A stretch of DNA of 12,118 nt from positions 1-12,118 of the forward strand of contig PXTQ01000077.1 in NCBI GenBank assembly GCA_003022505.1, given 5' to 3'. Positions within the stretch are counted from its first letter, which is position 1; every line of letters begins with the position of its first letter. The notes beneath the pieces were generated by a model. That model made no database searches. It was not told the DNA's origin and saw nothing but the letters and a program-made list of their open reading frames with translations. The translations under genes and the position numbers were made by a program. This document shows positions 1 through 6,667 of the stretch, piece after piece. The stretch is from Bacteroidetes bacterium QS_8_64_10. Lineage in GTDB: Bacteria > Bacteroidota > Rhodothermia > Rhodothermales > Salinibacteraceae.

Positions 1-19
1 CAGGCGCGTACCCGCCGAG
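1..19 (-). repeat. Inverted repeat copy 1 at the window edge
   Basis: On the - strand this reads CTCGGCGGGTACGCGCCTG and is identical to the + strand at 553-571. It codes SAGTRL in the acylase frame in both places. The repeat begins at the first base of the window, so 19 bp is a minimum length. Confidence 0.95.
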
Positions 20-552
20 TCGCGCACCGCCCAGGCCGCGCTCTGCTGAAAGTTGTGCAGGTGCAGAAGCTTCCGCAGGTCGCGGTCGGCCCGGAAGAAG
101 GCGCGCACCTGCGGACTGGCGTTGCGCAGGCTGTCGGCGGGCGGCGGCGCGGCGGAGAGCCAGGCGAAGAGGCGTTCCAGCGCCAGGGTGTGCCACGGCT
201 TCCAGGAGGCGGGCTGCACGTCCAAAAGCGTGATTTCCTGATCGAGCTGCGGGGCCGGGCCGTCCAGCGCGGCGTTCAGGCCGGACGTGTAGGCGCGGAG
301 CGAAGCCTTTTGCTCAGCAGAAAGCCCGTCGTACGTTCGTTGGGCGAGCGCGGCGAACCCGAGTTTGCGCGACAGGCTGTCCACCTCGAGGGCGGAGGGG
401 CCGAACCATTCGCCGAGACGTCCCAGCGCGGCCTGCCGCCACAGCATCATCGGCCAGGGGCGAGCGCGACCGTGCACGTAGCCGAGCGCGGCGTAGCGGT
501 CGTGCTCGCTCTCTGCCGAGATCGTGACGAGGCCGTCTTCGCGCCAGCCCCC
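1..552 (-). CDS. Penicillin acylase family protein, alpha-chain part (inverted 5' piece, partial)
   Basis: Read 552 down to 1 on the - strand, this frame encodes 184 residues that match the N-terminal half of penicillin/AHL/cephalosporin acylases (Ntn hydrolases, usually periplasmic, cleaving amide-linked acyl groups). Visible landmarks in order are DGLVTISAESEHDRYAALGY, then the R..A.GRL.EWFG segment, a LRAYTSGLNAAL segment, then SWKPWHTLALERLFAW, and finally HNFQQSAAWAV near position 1. The serine in QQ-SAAWAV is the expected autoproteolytic nucleophile that becomes the first residue of the beta chain. The frame is open back to a stop at 613-615, but similarity begins only at the junction near 552. 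The signal peptide and true start are not in the window. The frame runs off at base 1 exactly where it would continue into the + strand piece. Family assignment is by my reading of motifs. Whether the piece is really inverted in the genome is unresolved. Confidence 0.8.
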
Positions 553-571
553 CTCGGCGGGTACGCGCCTG
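553..571 (+). repeat. Inverted repeat copy 2, junction of the split acylase gene
   Basis: This is an exact inverted copy of 1-19. The identity stops at once on the inner side: base 552 is C, while the equivalent base next to copy 1 (complement of position 20) is A. Inversion of 20-552 between the two copies would join the acylase alpha and beta frames without adding or losing a base. Confidence 0.95.
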
Positions 572-1993
572 CATCGCCGCCTCGTGCACGGAGCCTCGGC
601 GCTGCCGGTGTTTCAGGAGGTCGCCTTTCAGCAGCCCGACAGCACGTACCGGATGGGCGCGAGCGTCCCCGGCATGCCGTTCCTTTGGGCCGGGCAGTCT
701 CCTGATCGGGCCTGGACGATCTTGCCGCAAAGTCAGATTCGGGTGGAACGTGGGGCCTGGCCCGACACGTCGGGGCGGCCCGTCTCCTACGAACGCCTCG
801 CCGCCGGCGACAGCATCGAGCACCTGTTGCGCATCCGGCGTCGCGGCGACGTGCTCCCGCTCGGGCGCGTCACCCGCTCGCCTCCGGCTTTTGCGGACAC
901 CGCTCAAACCGACACGCTGTCGGGAGGTCGACGCGGATGGCTTGTGCGCTGGCCCGGCCTCGAGACCGGCACCGATCTGGCCGCCTGGCAGGCGCTGGCA
1001 GAGGGCGCGGGCGGCTCGTTCCGGCTTCAGCGCGGCGACGGTCTCGCGCTCAGCAGCGACGGCAGCTGGCAGGTCCTCGGCAGCCCCGGCGAGCGCGTCT
1101 CGCTTAGCGACGGCGGCCTCGTGGCCGGCAACACGCCCTGGGTGCGCCCGCTGGCCCGGTCGCTCGACACCCTCGCGCGCCGCGCCGAACGTGAAGATCA
1201 GACCGCCCTCCCCCAACCCCGGCTGGCCGACACGCCGCCCGCTCCCTTCCCACTGACCGAAGAATGCTTCAGCGCCTGGGCCGCCCGGAATGCGCCCCGC
1301 CTGGCCGCCTCGCTGGACACCGTACGGCGGCGCTTCTCCAACCGCGTGCAGTCCGCCTCGTCGTACCTGCGCAACTGGAACTACGCCTATCAATCGTCCA
1401 GCATCGCCGCCTCCATCTACGACAGGTGGGCGGCGGCCTACCGCGACAGCACGGGCCAGCTGCCCGGCGCGCTGCTCAACCCCGACACGACGCGGCAGCT
1501 CCAGGTTTCCCGTCCGGTGACCACCGCTCCCGTCACCGCCGCTACCGACACGGCTTCTTCCGACACCCTGTCGCGCGCCATCACGCGCCCGGACACGTCG
1601 ACCGCCTCGTACCGCCGACACGTCCGGCGCTACCGGATCCTCGCCCGCGTGGTAGACAGCCTGACCGCCGAGTTCGGAAGCGACCTGAGCCAGTGGCGCT
1701 GGGAGCGCACGAACCCGGACCGGCGTCTCTTTCCCGTCTGGTCGGTGGACTCGCTCGGCGGCAAGCATTCCGGCTTTATCGGCGGCACGCGCTACGCCCC
1801 GCTCGAACTGGCGCGCACCTCTGACTGGCGCACGCTCCGGGTGCAAAAGCAGACGCACGCTCTCTCCCGCTTCATGGGCCGCTACCTGATCTCCGACCGC
1901 CCGAAGTCGCCGGCTCCCCTGCGTCCCTTCGCCGCGCCCAAGCGCACGACTACTCTCTCCCCGCCCTCGCAACCTGACCGTCCAGCTTCGTAG
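553..1993 (+). CDS. Penicillin acylase family protein, beta-chain part (3' piece, lacks its own N-terminus)
   Basis: The frame opens with SAGTRL, the same six codons that end the - strand piece, and continues as the acylase beta chain: ALPVFQEVAF, then YRMGASVPGMPFLWAGQSPDRAW (the region usually reading G...PG.PG...G.N...AWG), through to YAPLELARTSDWR near the C-terminus. The stop is TAG at 1991-1993. An ATG at 524 lies in frame, but the codons from 524 to 552 belong to the antisense of the inverted piece, so 524 is not a believable start. At the position of the usual NDPH motif the sequence reads RLVH. The His is kept but Asn-Asp-Pro is lost, so the substrate or activity may differ from classical penicillin acylases. 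The C-terminus is rich in Pro, Arg and Thr. As it stands the gene has no promoter-proximal half and would be non-functional. Joined to the inverted piece it gives about 660 residues plus a missing N-terminus. Confidence 0.8.
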
Positions 1994-2010
1994 ACCGCAG
2001 ACGGCGGCTT
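1990..2010 (+). repeat. Heptad array over the acylase stop codon
   Basis: Three 7-bp words GTAGACC, GCAGACG and GCGGCTT follow without gap, and the first contains the TAG stop. Bases 1992-2002 form an imperfect inverted repeat with 2050-2060 (10 of 11 positions, the odd one a G:T pair). The two arrays of this spacer could therefore pair in RNA across a loop of about 47 nt. Confidence 0.5.
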
Positions 2011-2046
2011 CTCATTATCAGGGCTATGTATCTCGATTTGAGAATT

Positions 2047-2099
2047 GCGGTCTGTGGTCTGCGATCCGCCGTGCGTCCTTACGCATTACGCAATACGCC
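2047..2099 (+). repeat. Two adjacent heptad arrays between the acylase and kinase genes
   Basis: First array: GCGGTCT, GTGGTCT, GCGATCC, GCCGTGC. After a four-base step the second array follows: TTACGCA, TTACGCA, ATACGCC. The 20 bp at 2079-2098 are an exact inverted copy of 4277-4296 in another spacer, and a diverged copy lies at 6668-6692. The rest of the 1994-2153 spacer shows no gene, and no promoter could be identified. Confidence 0.6.
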
Positions 2100-2153
2100 C
2101 GTTTACCCTCGACAAAACGGTCGGGAAAGCGCCTTCTCCTAACTCAATCGCTT

Positions 2154-3062
2154 ATGAACACTTCCTGGCACGTCGGCCTTGACAGCGGCGGCTCCAAGAC
2201 CGAACTGCTGGCCGCTTCACCGTCTTCCGAGGAGCGCGCTCGCCTGGCGGGACCGTCGGCGCACATGCGGCGCATGACGACGCAAGAAGCAGCAGATGTG
2301 CTCACCGACCTACTCCACGAATTCTTGCGCGCAGCGCCCGAACGCTCGCTCAATGCCGTCTGCGTGGGCGTAGCGGGGGCGGGCCGGCCCGATGAGCGAC
2401 GGCAACTGGCGGAGGTCCTGCGCGCGGCGCTCGGCGACGACGCACCGTCTCACCTGCACGTCGTGCACGACGGCGAGATTGCGCTGGAGGCCGCCTTTTC
2501 GGGCGAGAGCGGCGCGATCACCATTTCGGGCACGGGGTCGCTCGTTCTGGCGCGCACGAGAGGCGGCAAGCTGGAACGCGCCGGCGGCTGGGGCTATTTG
2601 CTCGGCGACGACGGCAGCGGTCTCTCGTTAGGACGCCGCGGCCTGCGCGCCGTGGCCGCCGCTCACGACGGCGGACCGGACACGCGGCTCCAGGCGCTCT
2701 TCTCTGAACAGCACGACGTCGGCTCTACGCTCGATCTCATCAACCTGCTTCACCACGACGATTGGCCCATGCAACAGATGGCGCCGCTCGTCATCAAGGC
2801 GGCTGAAGCGAGCGACGACGTGGCCCGGCGGCTGCTCGCCGAGGAAACCCGTCGGCTGGTCCAACAGGTGCGCTGGATTACGGATCGCACGAGCGTCTCT
2901 CTCGAACCGCAGCTCGCCCCACTCGGCGGCCTCACCAACGAAGCACCGTACGTGGACGCCTACCGCAAGGCCGTCCGCGAGAAGCTGCCCGGCTGGACGA
3001 TCCGCGAGCCGGAGCATCCGCCCGCCGTCGGCGCGCTTCGCATGGCACAGGCGATGAGTTGA
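2154..3062 (+). CDS. BadF/BadG-type sugar kinase, probably N-acetylglucosamine or related amino-sugar kinase
   Basis: A 302-residue cytosolic protein of the ASKHA fold. The N-terminal phosphate-1 loop is D10-S-G-G-S-K-T16. A VVHDGEIALEAAF segment near residues 103-115 is followed by ITISGTGS (G126-S129), the phosphate-2 motif. GGWGYLLGDDGSG at about 144-156 is the strongly conserved block of N-acetylglucosamine kinases and BadF/BadG ATPases. GGLTNE near residue 260 matches the adenosine motif. The length is normal for the family. ATP-dependent phosphorylation of an amino sugar, for example GlcNAc or MurNAc salvaged from peptidoglycan, is inferred from the family; the substrate cannot be read from the sequence. 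The ATG start has no clear Shine-Dalgarno. It lies upstream of the Bat cluster with a 258-bp gap to DUF58, so co-transcription is possible but not shown. No damage is visible. Confidence 0.88.
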   Translation: MNTSWHVGLDSGGSKTELLAASPSSEERARLAGPSAHMRRMTTQEAADVLTDLLHEFLRAAPERSLNAVCVGVAGAGRPDERRQLAEVLRAALGDDAPSHLHVVHDGEIALEAAFSGESGAITISGTGSLVLARTRGGKLERAGGWGYLLGDDGSGLSLGRRGLRAVAAAHDGGPDTRLQALFSEQHDVGSTLDLINLLHHDDWPMQQMAPLVIKAAEASDDVARRLLAEETRRLVQQVRWITDRTSVSLEPQLAPLGGLTNEAPYVDAYRKAVREKLPGWTIREPEHPPAVGALRMAQAMS

Positions 3063-3090
3063 AAGAGTGAAACGGTGCAACGATAGAAGC
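3059..3090 (+). repeat. Octad array over the kinase stop codon
   Basis: Four 8-bp words run without gap: TTGAAAGA, GTGAAACG, GTGCAACG, ATAGAAGC. The TGA stop (3060-3062) lies inside the first word. Confidence 0.55.
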
Positions 3091-3293
3091 GTTCGCTCCT
3101 GTCCGGTTGTTTCGAGCCGTTGCGGGACCCGGAGCGCTTCGGGTGGAGCCGGGGGGGCACGTGGCCGATTCGCGTCAAGCCTGAAGGCACCCCGGAAGAC
3201 GAGGCGATGAAACTGGACCTTGCACCCGAAGCGCTCAAAGAAGCACTGGGCGAAGCCGTATCGGAACGCGCAGCGGTGAATGCAGCCTCCTGA
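3087..3293 (+). pseudogene. Possible gene relic in the kinase-DUF58 spacer (DUF2442-like?)
   Basis: A frame open from 3087 to the TGA at 3291-3293 encodes 68 residues with protein-like composition. It contains a CFEPLRDPERFGW segment, then GGTWPIRVKPEG, and ends in an amphipathic Glu/Ala/Lys-rich stretch (MKLDLAPEALKEALGEA and on). FEPLRDP..F followed by a G-T-x-W-P step resembles the C-terminal half of small DUF2442 proteins. There is no start codon at the front; the only ATG is at 3207, giving 28 residues. The 5' part is replaced by the octad array and an in-frame stop (3084-3086). I read it as a decayed or truncated small gene, but it could be chance coding-like sequence. Confidence 0.3.
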
Positions 3294-3320
3294 ACGCAGG
3301 TACGCGATTTAAACGTCTCC

Positions 3321-4196
3321 ATGATACCCGACGAACTGTTCAAGAAAATACGGCAGATCGAGGTGCGCACGAAGGGTCTCGTGCAAAACGTCTTCGGCGG
3401 TGAATATCATACGGCGTTTAAGGGACAGGGCATCGAGTTCAGCGAGGTGCGCCCCTACCAGTTCGGCGACGAGATCCGCAACATCGACTGGAACGTCTCC
3501 GCGCGCACCAACGACACGTACGTCAAGGTCTACGAAGAGGAGCGTGAGCAAACCGTAATGCTGCTCGTGGACGTGTCGGGGTCCGGCAACTTCGGCACGC
3601 AGGGCAAGTTCAAGCGTGAGGTGGCCGCCGAGGTGTGCGCCGTCATCGCCTTCAGCGCCGTGCAGAACAACGACAAGGTGGGCCTGCTTTTGTTTTCGGA
3701 CGAGGTAGAGCTGTTCGTGCCGCCCAAGAAGGGTCGCCGCCACGTCCTCCGCATGGTGCGCGACCTGTTTGCCTACGAGCCGGATTCGCGCGGCACCGAC
3801 ATTCAGGGCGCGCTCGATCATCTGATGCGCCTCGTGCGACGCCGGGCTGTGGTGGTGCTCATCAGCGATTTTTTTGATGCGGGCTACGAGAAGACGCTGC
3901 GCGGTGCGGGCCGCCGTCACGACCTCGTGGCCGTGCACCTGCAGGACCCGCGCGAGGAGGAACTGCCGCCGGTGGGCCTCGTGGATTTCGTAGACGCGGA
4001 GACGGGCGAGACCGTCACGCTCGACACGCGCAGCAGCGAGGCGCGCGAGCGCTACGCCGAGCACGCCCACCAGCAACGCGCCGACACGAAGGCGCTCCTC
4101 CGCCGCGCCCGCGTCGATACCGTGCCCATCCGCACCGACGAGGGTTACGTCGAACCGCTCATTCGCTTCTTCCGGCAGCGCAACCGGCGAGCGTAA
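3321..4196 (+). CDS. DUF58 family protein (vWA-like, Bat cluster)
   Basis: A 291-residue soluble protein of full DUF58 length. The hallmark GIEFSEVRPYQFGDEIRNIDW block sits near residues 39-59, followed by SARTNDTYVKVYEEERE. A vWA-type metal-binding motif follows as D84-V-S-G-S88, with a later RGTDIQGAL segment and VVLISDFF, where the conserved Asp of the third MIDAS loop would be. There is no signal peptide or membrane segment. In Bacteroidota, DUF58 proteins are encoded next to a MoxR-type AAA+ ATPase and the Bat membrane proteins and are thought to work with the ATPase in assembling or activating envelope complexes. Here the MoxR gene is missing upstream; a sugar kinase takes that place. 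The ATG follows CGTCTCC without a Shine-Dalgarno. The gene appears intact. Confidence 0.92.
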   Translation: MIPDELFKKIRQIEVRTKGLVQNVFGGEYHTAFKGQGIEFSEVRPYQFGDEIRNIDWNVSARTNDTYVKVYEEEREQTVMLLVDVSGSGNFGTQGKFKREVAAEVCAVIAFSAVQNNDKVGLLLFSDEVELFVPPKKGRRHVLRMVRDLFAYEPDSRGTDIQGALDHLMRLVRRRAVVVLISDFFDAGYEKTLRGAGRRHDLVAVHLQDPREEELPPVGLVDFVDAETGETVTLDTRSSEARERYAEHAHQQRADTKALLRRARVDTVPIRTDEGYVEPLIRFFRQRNRRA

Positions 4197-4273
4197 TTGG
4201 TTTCAGGTATGCGTGCCTGGCAAACGTATCCGAAGGCGCTTGTCTCAACCTTCTGTCTCATCCGAACGAGCGT

Positions 4274-4296
4274 GATGCGTATTGCGTAATGCGTAA
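4274..4296 (+). repeat. Heptad array in the DUF58-DUF4381 spacer
   Basis: Words GATGCGT, ATTGCGT and AATGCGT, then AA. Positions 4277-4296 are an exact inverted copy of 2079-2098. Confidence 0.7.
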
Positions 4297-4336
4297 GACT
4301 GCCCGTGTTAGGACCTATCATCAGAAGTCGCCCCTG

Positions 4337-4357
4337 CGTTCGTCGTTTTACGTTTTG
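4337..4357 (+). repeat. Heptad array upstream of the DUF4381-like gene
   Basis: Words CGTTCGT, CGTTTTA and CGTTTTG. They are followed by an AT-rich stretch and a nine-A run at 4389-4397. The region is a plausible promoter or leader for the next gene, but no clear consensus could be assigned. Confidence 0.45.
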
Positions 4358-4410
4358 AGCTAAAATAACGAGCATCGGTTGCACGTTCAAAAAAAAACAG
4401 AACCGAAGAC

Positions 4411-4442
4411 GAATGGACGAGCGGACGAGTGAACGAAACATG
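4411..4442 (+). repeat. Octad array ending in the start codon of the DUF4381-like gene
   Basis: Words GAATGGAC, GAGCGGAC, GAGTGAAC and GAAACATG. The last word contains the ATG at 4440. The ATG at 4413 lies inside the first word. Confidence 0.55.
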
Positions 4443-5531
4443 ACGTCGCGCGAGCATGCTCTTTCCCTCCTCCGTTCTTTCCTTTCCCCTTTCTTCCAGA
4501 CTCCCGCTCTCACTCTGTGGATCGTGGCGACAATGTTGGCGGCACTCGCCGTTCCAGCGCGAGCGCAACCCACGGCGAGCGCCCGCGTCTCCGCCGACAG
4601 CGTGACCGTTGGAGAGCGCTTTACGCTGACGCTCGAAGCCCGCCACGCCGACTCGCTCCGGGCGCTGTTCCCCGACCCGGCGCGCGGCGATACGCTCCTC
4701 GGCGACCTTGTCGTGATCGCTCGCACCGACGTGACCACCGAGTCCGAGGGCGGCTCGCAACGCGATCGCGCCCGTTACGAGGTGACGACCTTCGCCCTCG
4801 ACACGGCGTACGTCCCGCCGCTGCCCGTTCGCCTGGCCGGATCGCGCGACACGTCGCTCGTGCTGAGTTCGCTGGCGAGCGTGCCCGTGCAATCGCTCGT
4901 GCCCGAAGGGGCCTCCGGCATCCGCGACCTTGCGCCGCTCGCCTCGTTCCCGCGCCCGTGGTGGTTCTGGCCGACGGTCCTTCTCGCACCGCTCTTGCTC
5001 GCCGCGCTGGGATATTATTTGTGGCGTCGCCGGCAACAAGCGGACGAAGAGCCGGAGTCCGAAGGGTCTGCCCCCAGGCCGCCCGTGCCGCCCCACGAAT
5101 CAGCGAAGCGCCGCCTCCGCAAGCTGGAGCAAACCACCGACTGGAACGCCCCCGACGAGCGCAAGCCCTTCTACGTGGAACTCGCCGACATCGCGCGCAC
5201 GTATCTGAAACGACGCCTCGACGTGGCCGCGCCCGAATCGACGACCGGCGAGTTGATGCAGCTCCTCGACGATCAGGTCGGGCGCGGGCGAATGCCCGGT
5301 AACGCGCGCGACCAACTCCGCCGCGTGCTGGAAAAAGCCGATCAGGTGAAGTTCGCCAACCGCCGCCCGTCTGCTGAGATCAGCAAGAAGCTGCTTGCGA
5401 CGACCAGGGAGGTGCTCGGCGACGTCGAGGAGCGGCAGCGTGAGCGTGAACGGCAGCGCGAACGCGAGCGGCAGCGCCGCCGCGACGATGAGCAGCAACC
5501 TGCCGCCCGTGCGAACGAACCGACGACGTAA
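4440..5531 (+). CDS. Exported single-pass membrane protein, DUF4381/BatD-like, Bat cluster
   Basis: A long N-terminal signal sequence ends near VPARA-Q. A beta-rich periplasmic domain of about 130 residues follows, then one membrane helix (WWFWPTVLLAPLLLAALGYY, about residues 174-193). A cytosolic basic tail contains RKLEQTTDWNAPDERKPFYVELADIARTYLKRR, the pattern of DUF4381-type proteins, then LEKADQVKFANRRPS. The C-terminus is a charged Arg/Glu/Gln repeat. Such proteins sit between DUF58 and BatA in Bacteroidota Bat operons and are presumed envelope partners of the vWA proteins; the biochemical role is not established. I prefer the ATG at 4440 to the in-frame ATG at 4413, because the codons from 4413 lie within an octad array of the kind that ends at other start codons here. 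The gap to DUF58 is 243 bp. Confidence 0.8.
   Translation: MTSREHALSLLRSFLSPFFQTPALTLWIVATMLAALAVPARAQPTASARVSADSVTVGERFTLTLEARHADSLRALFPDPARGDTLLGDLVVIARTDVTTESEGGSQRDRARYEVTTFALDTAYVPPLPVRLAGSRDTSLVLSSLASVPVQSLVPEGASGIRDLAPLASFPRPWWFWPTVLLAPLLLAALGYYLWRRRQQADEEPESEGSAPRPPVPPHESAKRRLRKLEQTTDWNAPDERKPFYVELADIARTYLKRRLDVAAPESTTGELMQLLDDQVGRGRMPGNARDQLRRVLEKADQVKFANRRPSAEISKKLLATTREVLGDVEERQRERERQRERERQRRRDDEQQPAARANEPTT
5433..5483 (+). repeat. 18-bp tandem repeat encoding an Arg/Glu-rich tail
   Basis: Unit 1 is 5433-5450 and unit 2 is 5451-5468; they differ at a few mostly silent positions. A partial third unit follows from 5469. It encodes RQRERE twice, then RQRRR, in the cytosolic C-terminus of the DUF4381-like protein, which probably forms a charged helix or disordered tail. 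Confidence 0.7.
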
Positions 5532-5587
5532 TGCGTTGTGTTTTATAAGCCTAAGAGTCTGCGAATATCAGTCAGGATGCTCAGTTC

Positions 5588-5778
5588 AGAAGCTGTTTGG
5601 TAAGCGGAAAGAAAGCGAGCGTAGCAGAATTTTCGCGTGACAGGCCACGACTTGCGAGGCGCATAGCCGTGCTATGGGTCGACCCGAGCGGGAGGCGGTC
5701 ACGCGGACACGAGCCGAAGGCGACTGACGAAGTAAAGGATGCACGCACAGCCCTTGAGCGATTTGCCCAACAGCTTCT
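5588..5778. mobile_element. MITE-like element, 191 bp, with imperfect terminal inverted repeats
   Basis: The left end (5588-5603) reads AGAAGCTGTTTGGTAA. The reverse complement of the right end (5763-5778) reads AGAAGCTGTTGGGCAA, so 14 of 16 positions match. The interior has no credible coding frame. It contains a short hairpin (5662-5667 with 5671-5676) and a perfect 10-bp palindrome GGGTCGACCC (5676-5685). The size and ends suit a non-autonomous IS derivative, but no transposase is present and no target-site duplication is visible at the flanks. It fills most of the 280-bp gap before the sirtuin gene, so it may have displaced or supplied that gene's promoter. Confidence 0.5.
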
Positions 5779-5814
5779 CATAGACTCTTCGACTCACAAA
5801 CTCTTTCAGCAATG
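5779..5814 (+). repeat. Octad array reaching the sirtuin start codon
   Basis: Words CATAGACT, CTTCGACT, CACAAACT and CTTTCAGC, followed directly by AATG holding the sirtuin ATG (5812). The array starts exactly where the MITE-like element ends. Confidence 0.5.
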
Positions 5815-6567
5815 ACCGCTCAACCATTCAGCGACGAACTGCCCCGGCGTCTCGCCCGCGCCGAGCACGTAGCTGTGCTGACGGGAGCGGGCGTGAGCGC
5901 CGAGAGCGGCATCCCGACGTTCCGCGACGAGGACGGCCTGTGGGAGCAGTTCGACCCGAAGGAACTCGCCAACGTGGAGGCGTTTCTCGACAACCCGCAG
6001 CTCGTGCAGGGCTGGTACGACCATCGCCGCGACATCGCCACCGAGAAGACGCCCAATGACGGCCACGAAGCGCTCGCTGCGCTGGGCGATCTGGTCCCGA
6101 CCTGCACTGTCGTCACGCAGAACGTGGACAACCTGCACCAGCGCGCCGGGAGCGAGACCGTCGTGGAGCTGCACGGCAACCTTACGCGCAGCTACTGCAT
6201 GGAGTGCGAGCGTGAGGCCCGGCCCGGCGACCTCGACGCGCTGGCCGAGGGCGACGCCGCGCGTTGCCCCGAATGCGACGGCCTCATCCGGCCCGACGTA
6301 GTGTGGTTCGGGGAGCGGCTGCCGGAGGGCGCGATGGAGCGCGCCGGGGCCGCCGCTTCCGACGCCGACGTGTTCCTGAGCGTGGGCACCAGCGCCGTCG
6401 TCTACCCGGCGGCGGGCCTGCCCGTCACCGCCAAAGAACACGGCGCGTACGTCGCCGAGGTCAACGTCGAGCGCAGCGCCATCGCCGACGCTGTCGACGA
6501 GGTGGTGCTCGGCAAGGCCGGCGAGACGCTCCCGGCACTCGTTGAGGCGATGCGACGTATTGCGTAA
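5812..6567 (+). CDS. cobB: NAD-dependent protein deacylase, sirtuin (CobB/SIRT5 type)
   Basis: A 251-residue cytosolic sirtuin of normal length. The NAD-binding loop is G25-A-G-V-S-A-E-S-G-I-P followed by TFRDEDGLW. TQNVDNLH is at 102-109, and the catalytic His is H121 in ELHGN. The structural zinc site is C129-x-x-C132 and C152-x-x-C155. IRPDVVWFGE follows, then GTSAVVYPAAG. W-Y69-D-H-R72 supplies the Tyr-x-x-Arg pair typical of class III sirtuins, which bind the acidic acyl group. Desuccinylase/demalonylase as well as deacetylase activity is therefore likely by family knowledge. It removes acyl groups from lysines using NAD+, giving nicotinamide and O-acyl-ADP-ribose. It sits between two Bat genes in the same orientation, an unusual position. 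The last codons (CGT ATT GCG TAA) coincide with the dispersed heptad repeat. Confidence 0.95.
   Translation: MTAQPFSDELPRRLARAEHVAVLTGAGVSAESGIPTFRDEDGLWEQFDPKELANVEAFLDNPQLVQGWYDHRRDIATEKTPNDGHEALAALGDLVPTCTVVTQNVDNLHQRAGSETVVELHGNLTRSYCMECEREARPGDLDALAEGDAARCPECDGLIRPDVVWFGERLPEGAMERAGAAASDADVFLSVGTSAVVYPAAGLPVTAKEHGAYVAEVNVERSAIADAVDEVVLGKAGETLPALVEAMRRIA
6555..6567 (+). repeat. Partial copy of the dispersed heptad repeat at the sirtuin stop
   Basis: CGTATTGCGTAA at 6556-6567 matches the core of the 4274-4296 array. In this copy the repeat supplies the last residues and the TAA stop of the sirtuin. Confidence 0.5.
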
Positions 6568-6667
6568 GGGGGCTTGTCAGAACGGATGAGAATGGGATTC
6601 AAAGCAGTGTGCTTTCTGAATGGCACTTCCCGCCGACCAAAGGCACGAAGGAGCTGGCCTGGCAGCC

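Noticed and set aside
524..552. ATG at 524 as start of the + strand acylase gene
   Set aside because: These codons are the antisense of the inverted alpha-chain piece and show no acylase similarity; homology begins at the 553 junction.
314..1972. 552-codon open frame on the - strand
   Set aside because: Its product is Arg/Gly/Ala-rich with no recognisable motif and lies antisense to the well-supported acylase beta chain; it is a GC-driven shadow frame.
2047..2099. CRISPR array
   Set aside because: Words are only 7-8 bp and contiguous, with no spacers of regular length and no cas genes.
5676..5685. Perfect palindrome GGGTCGACCC as an operator
   Set aside because: It lies inside the MITE-like element, is short and GC-rich, and has no promoter next to it.
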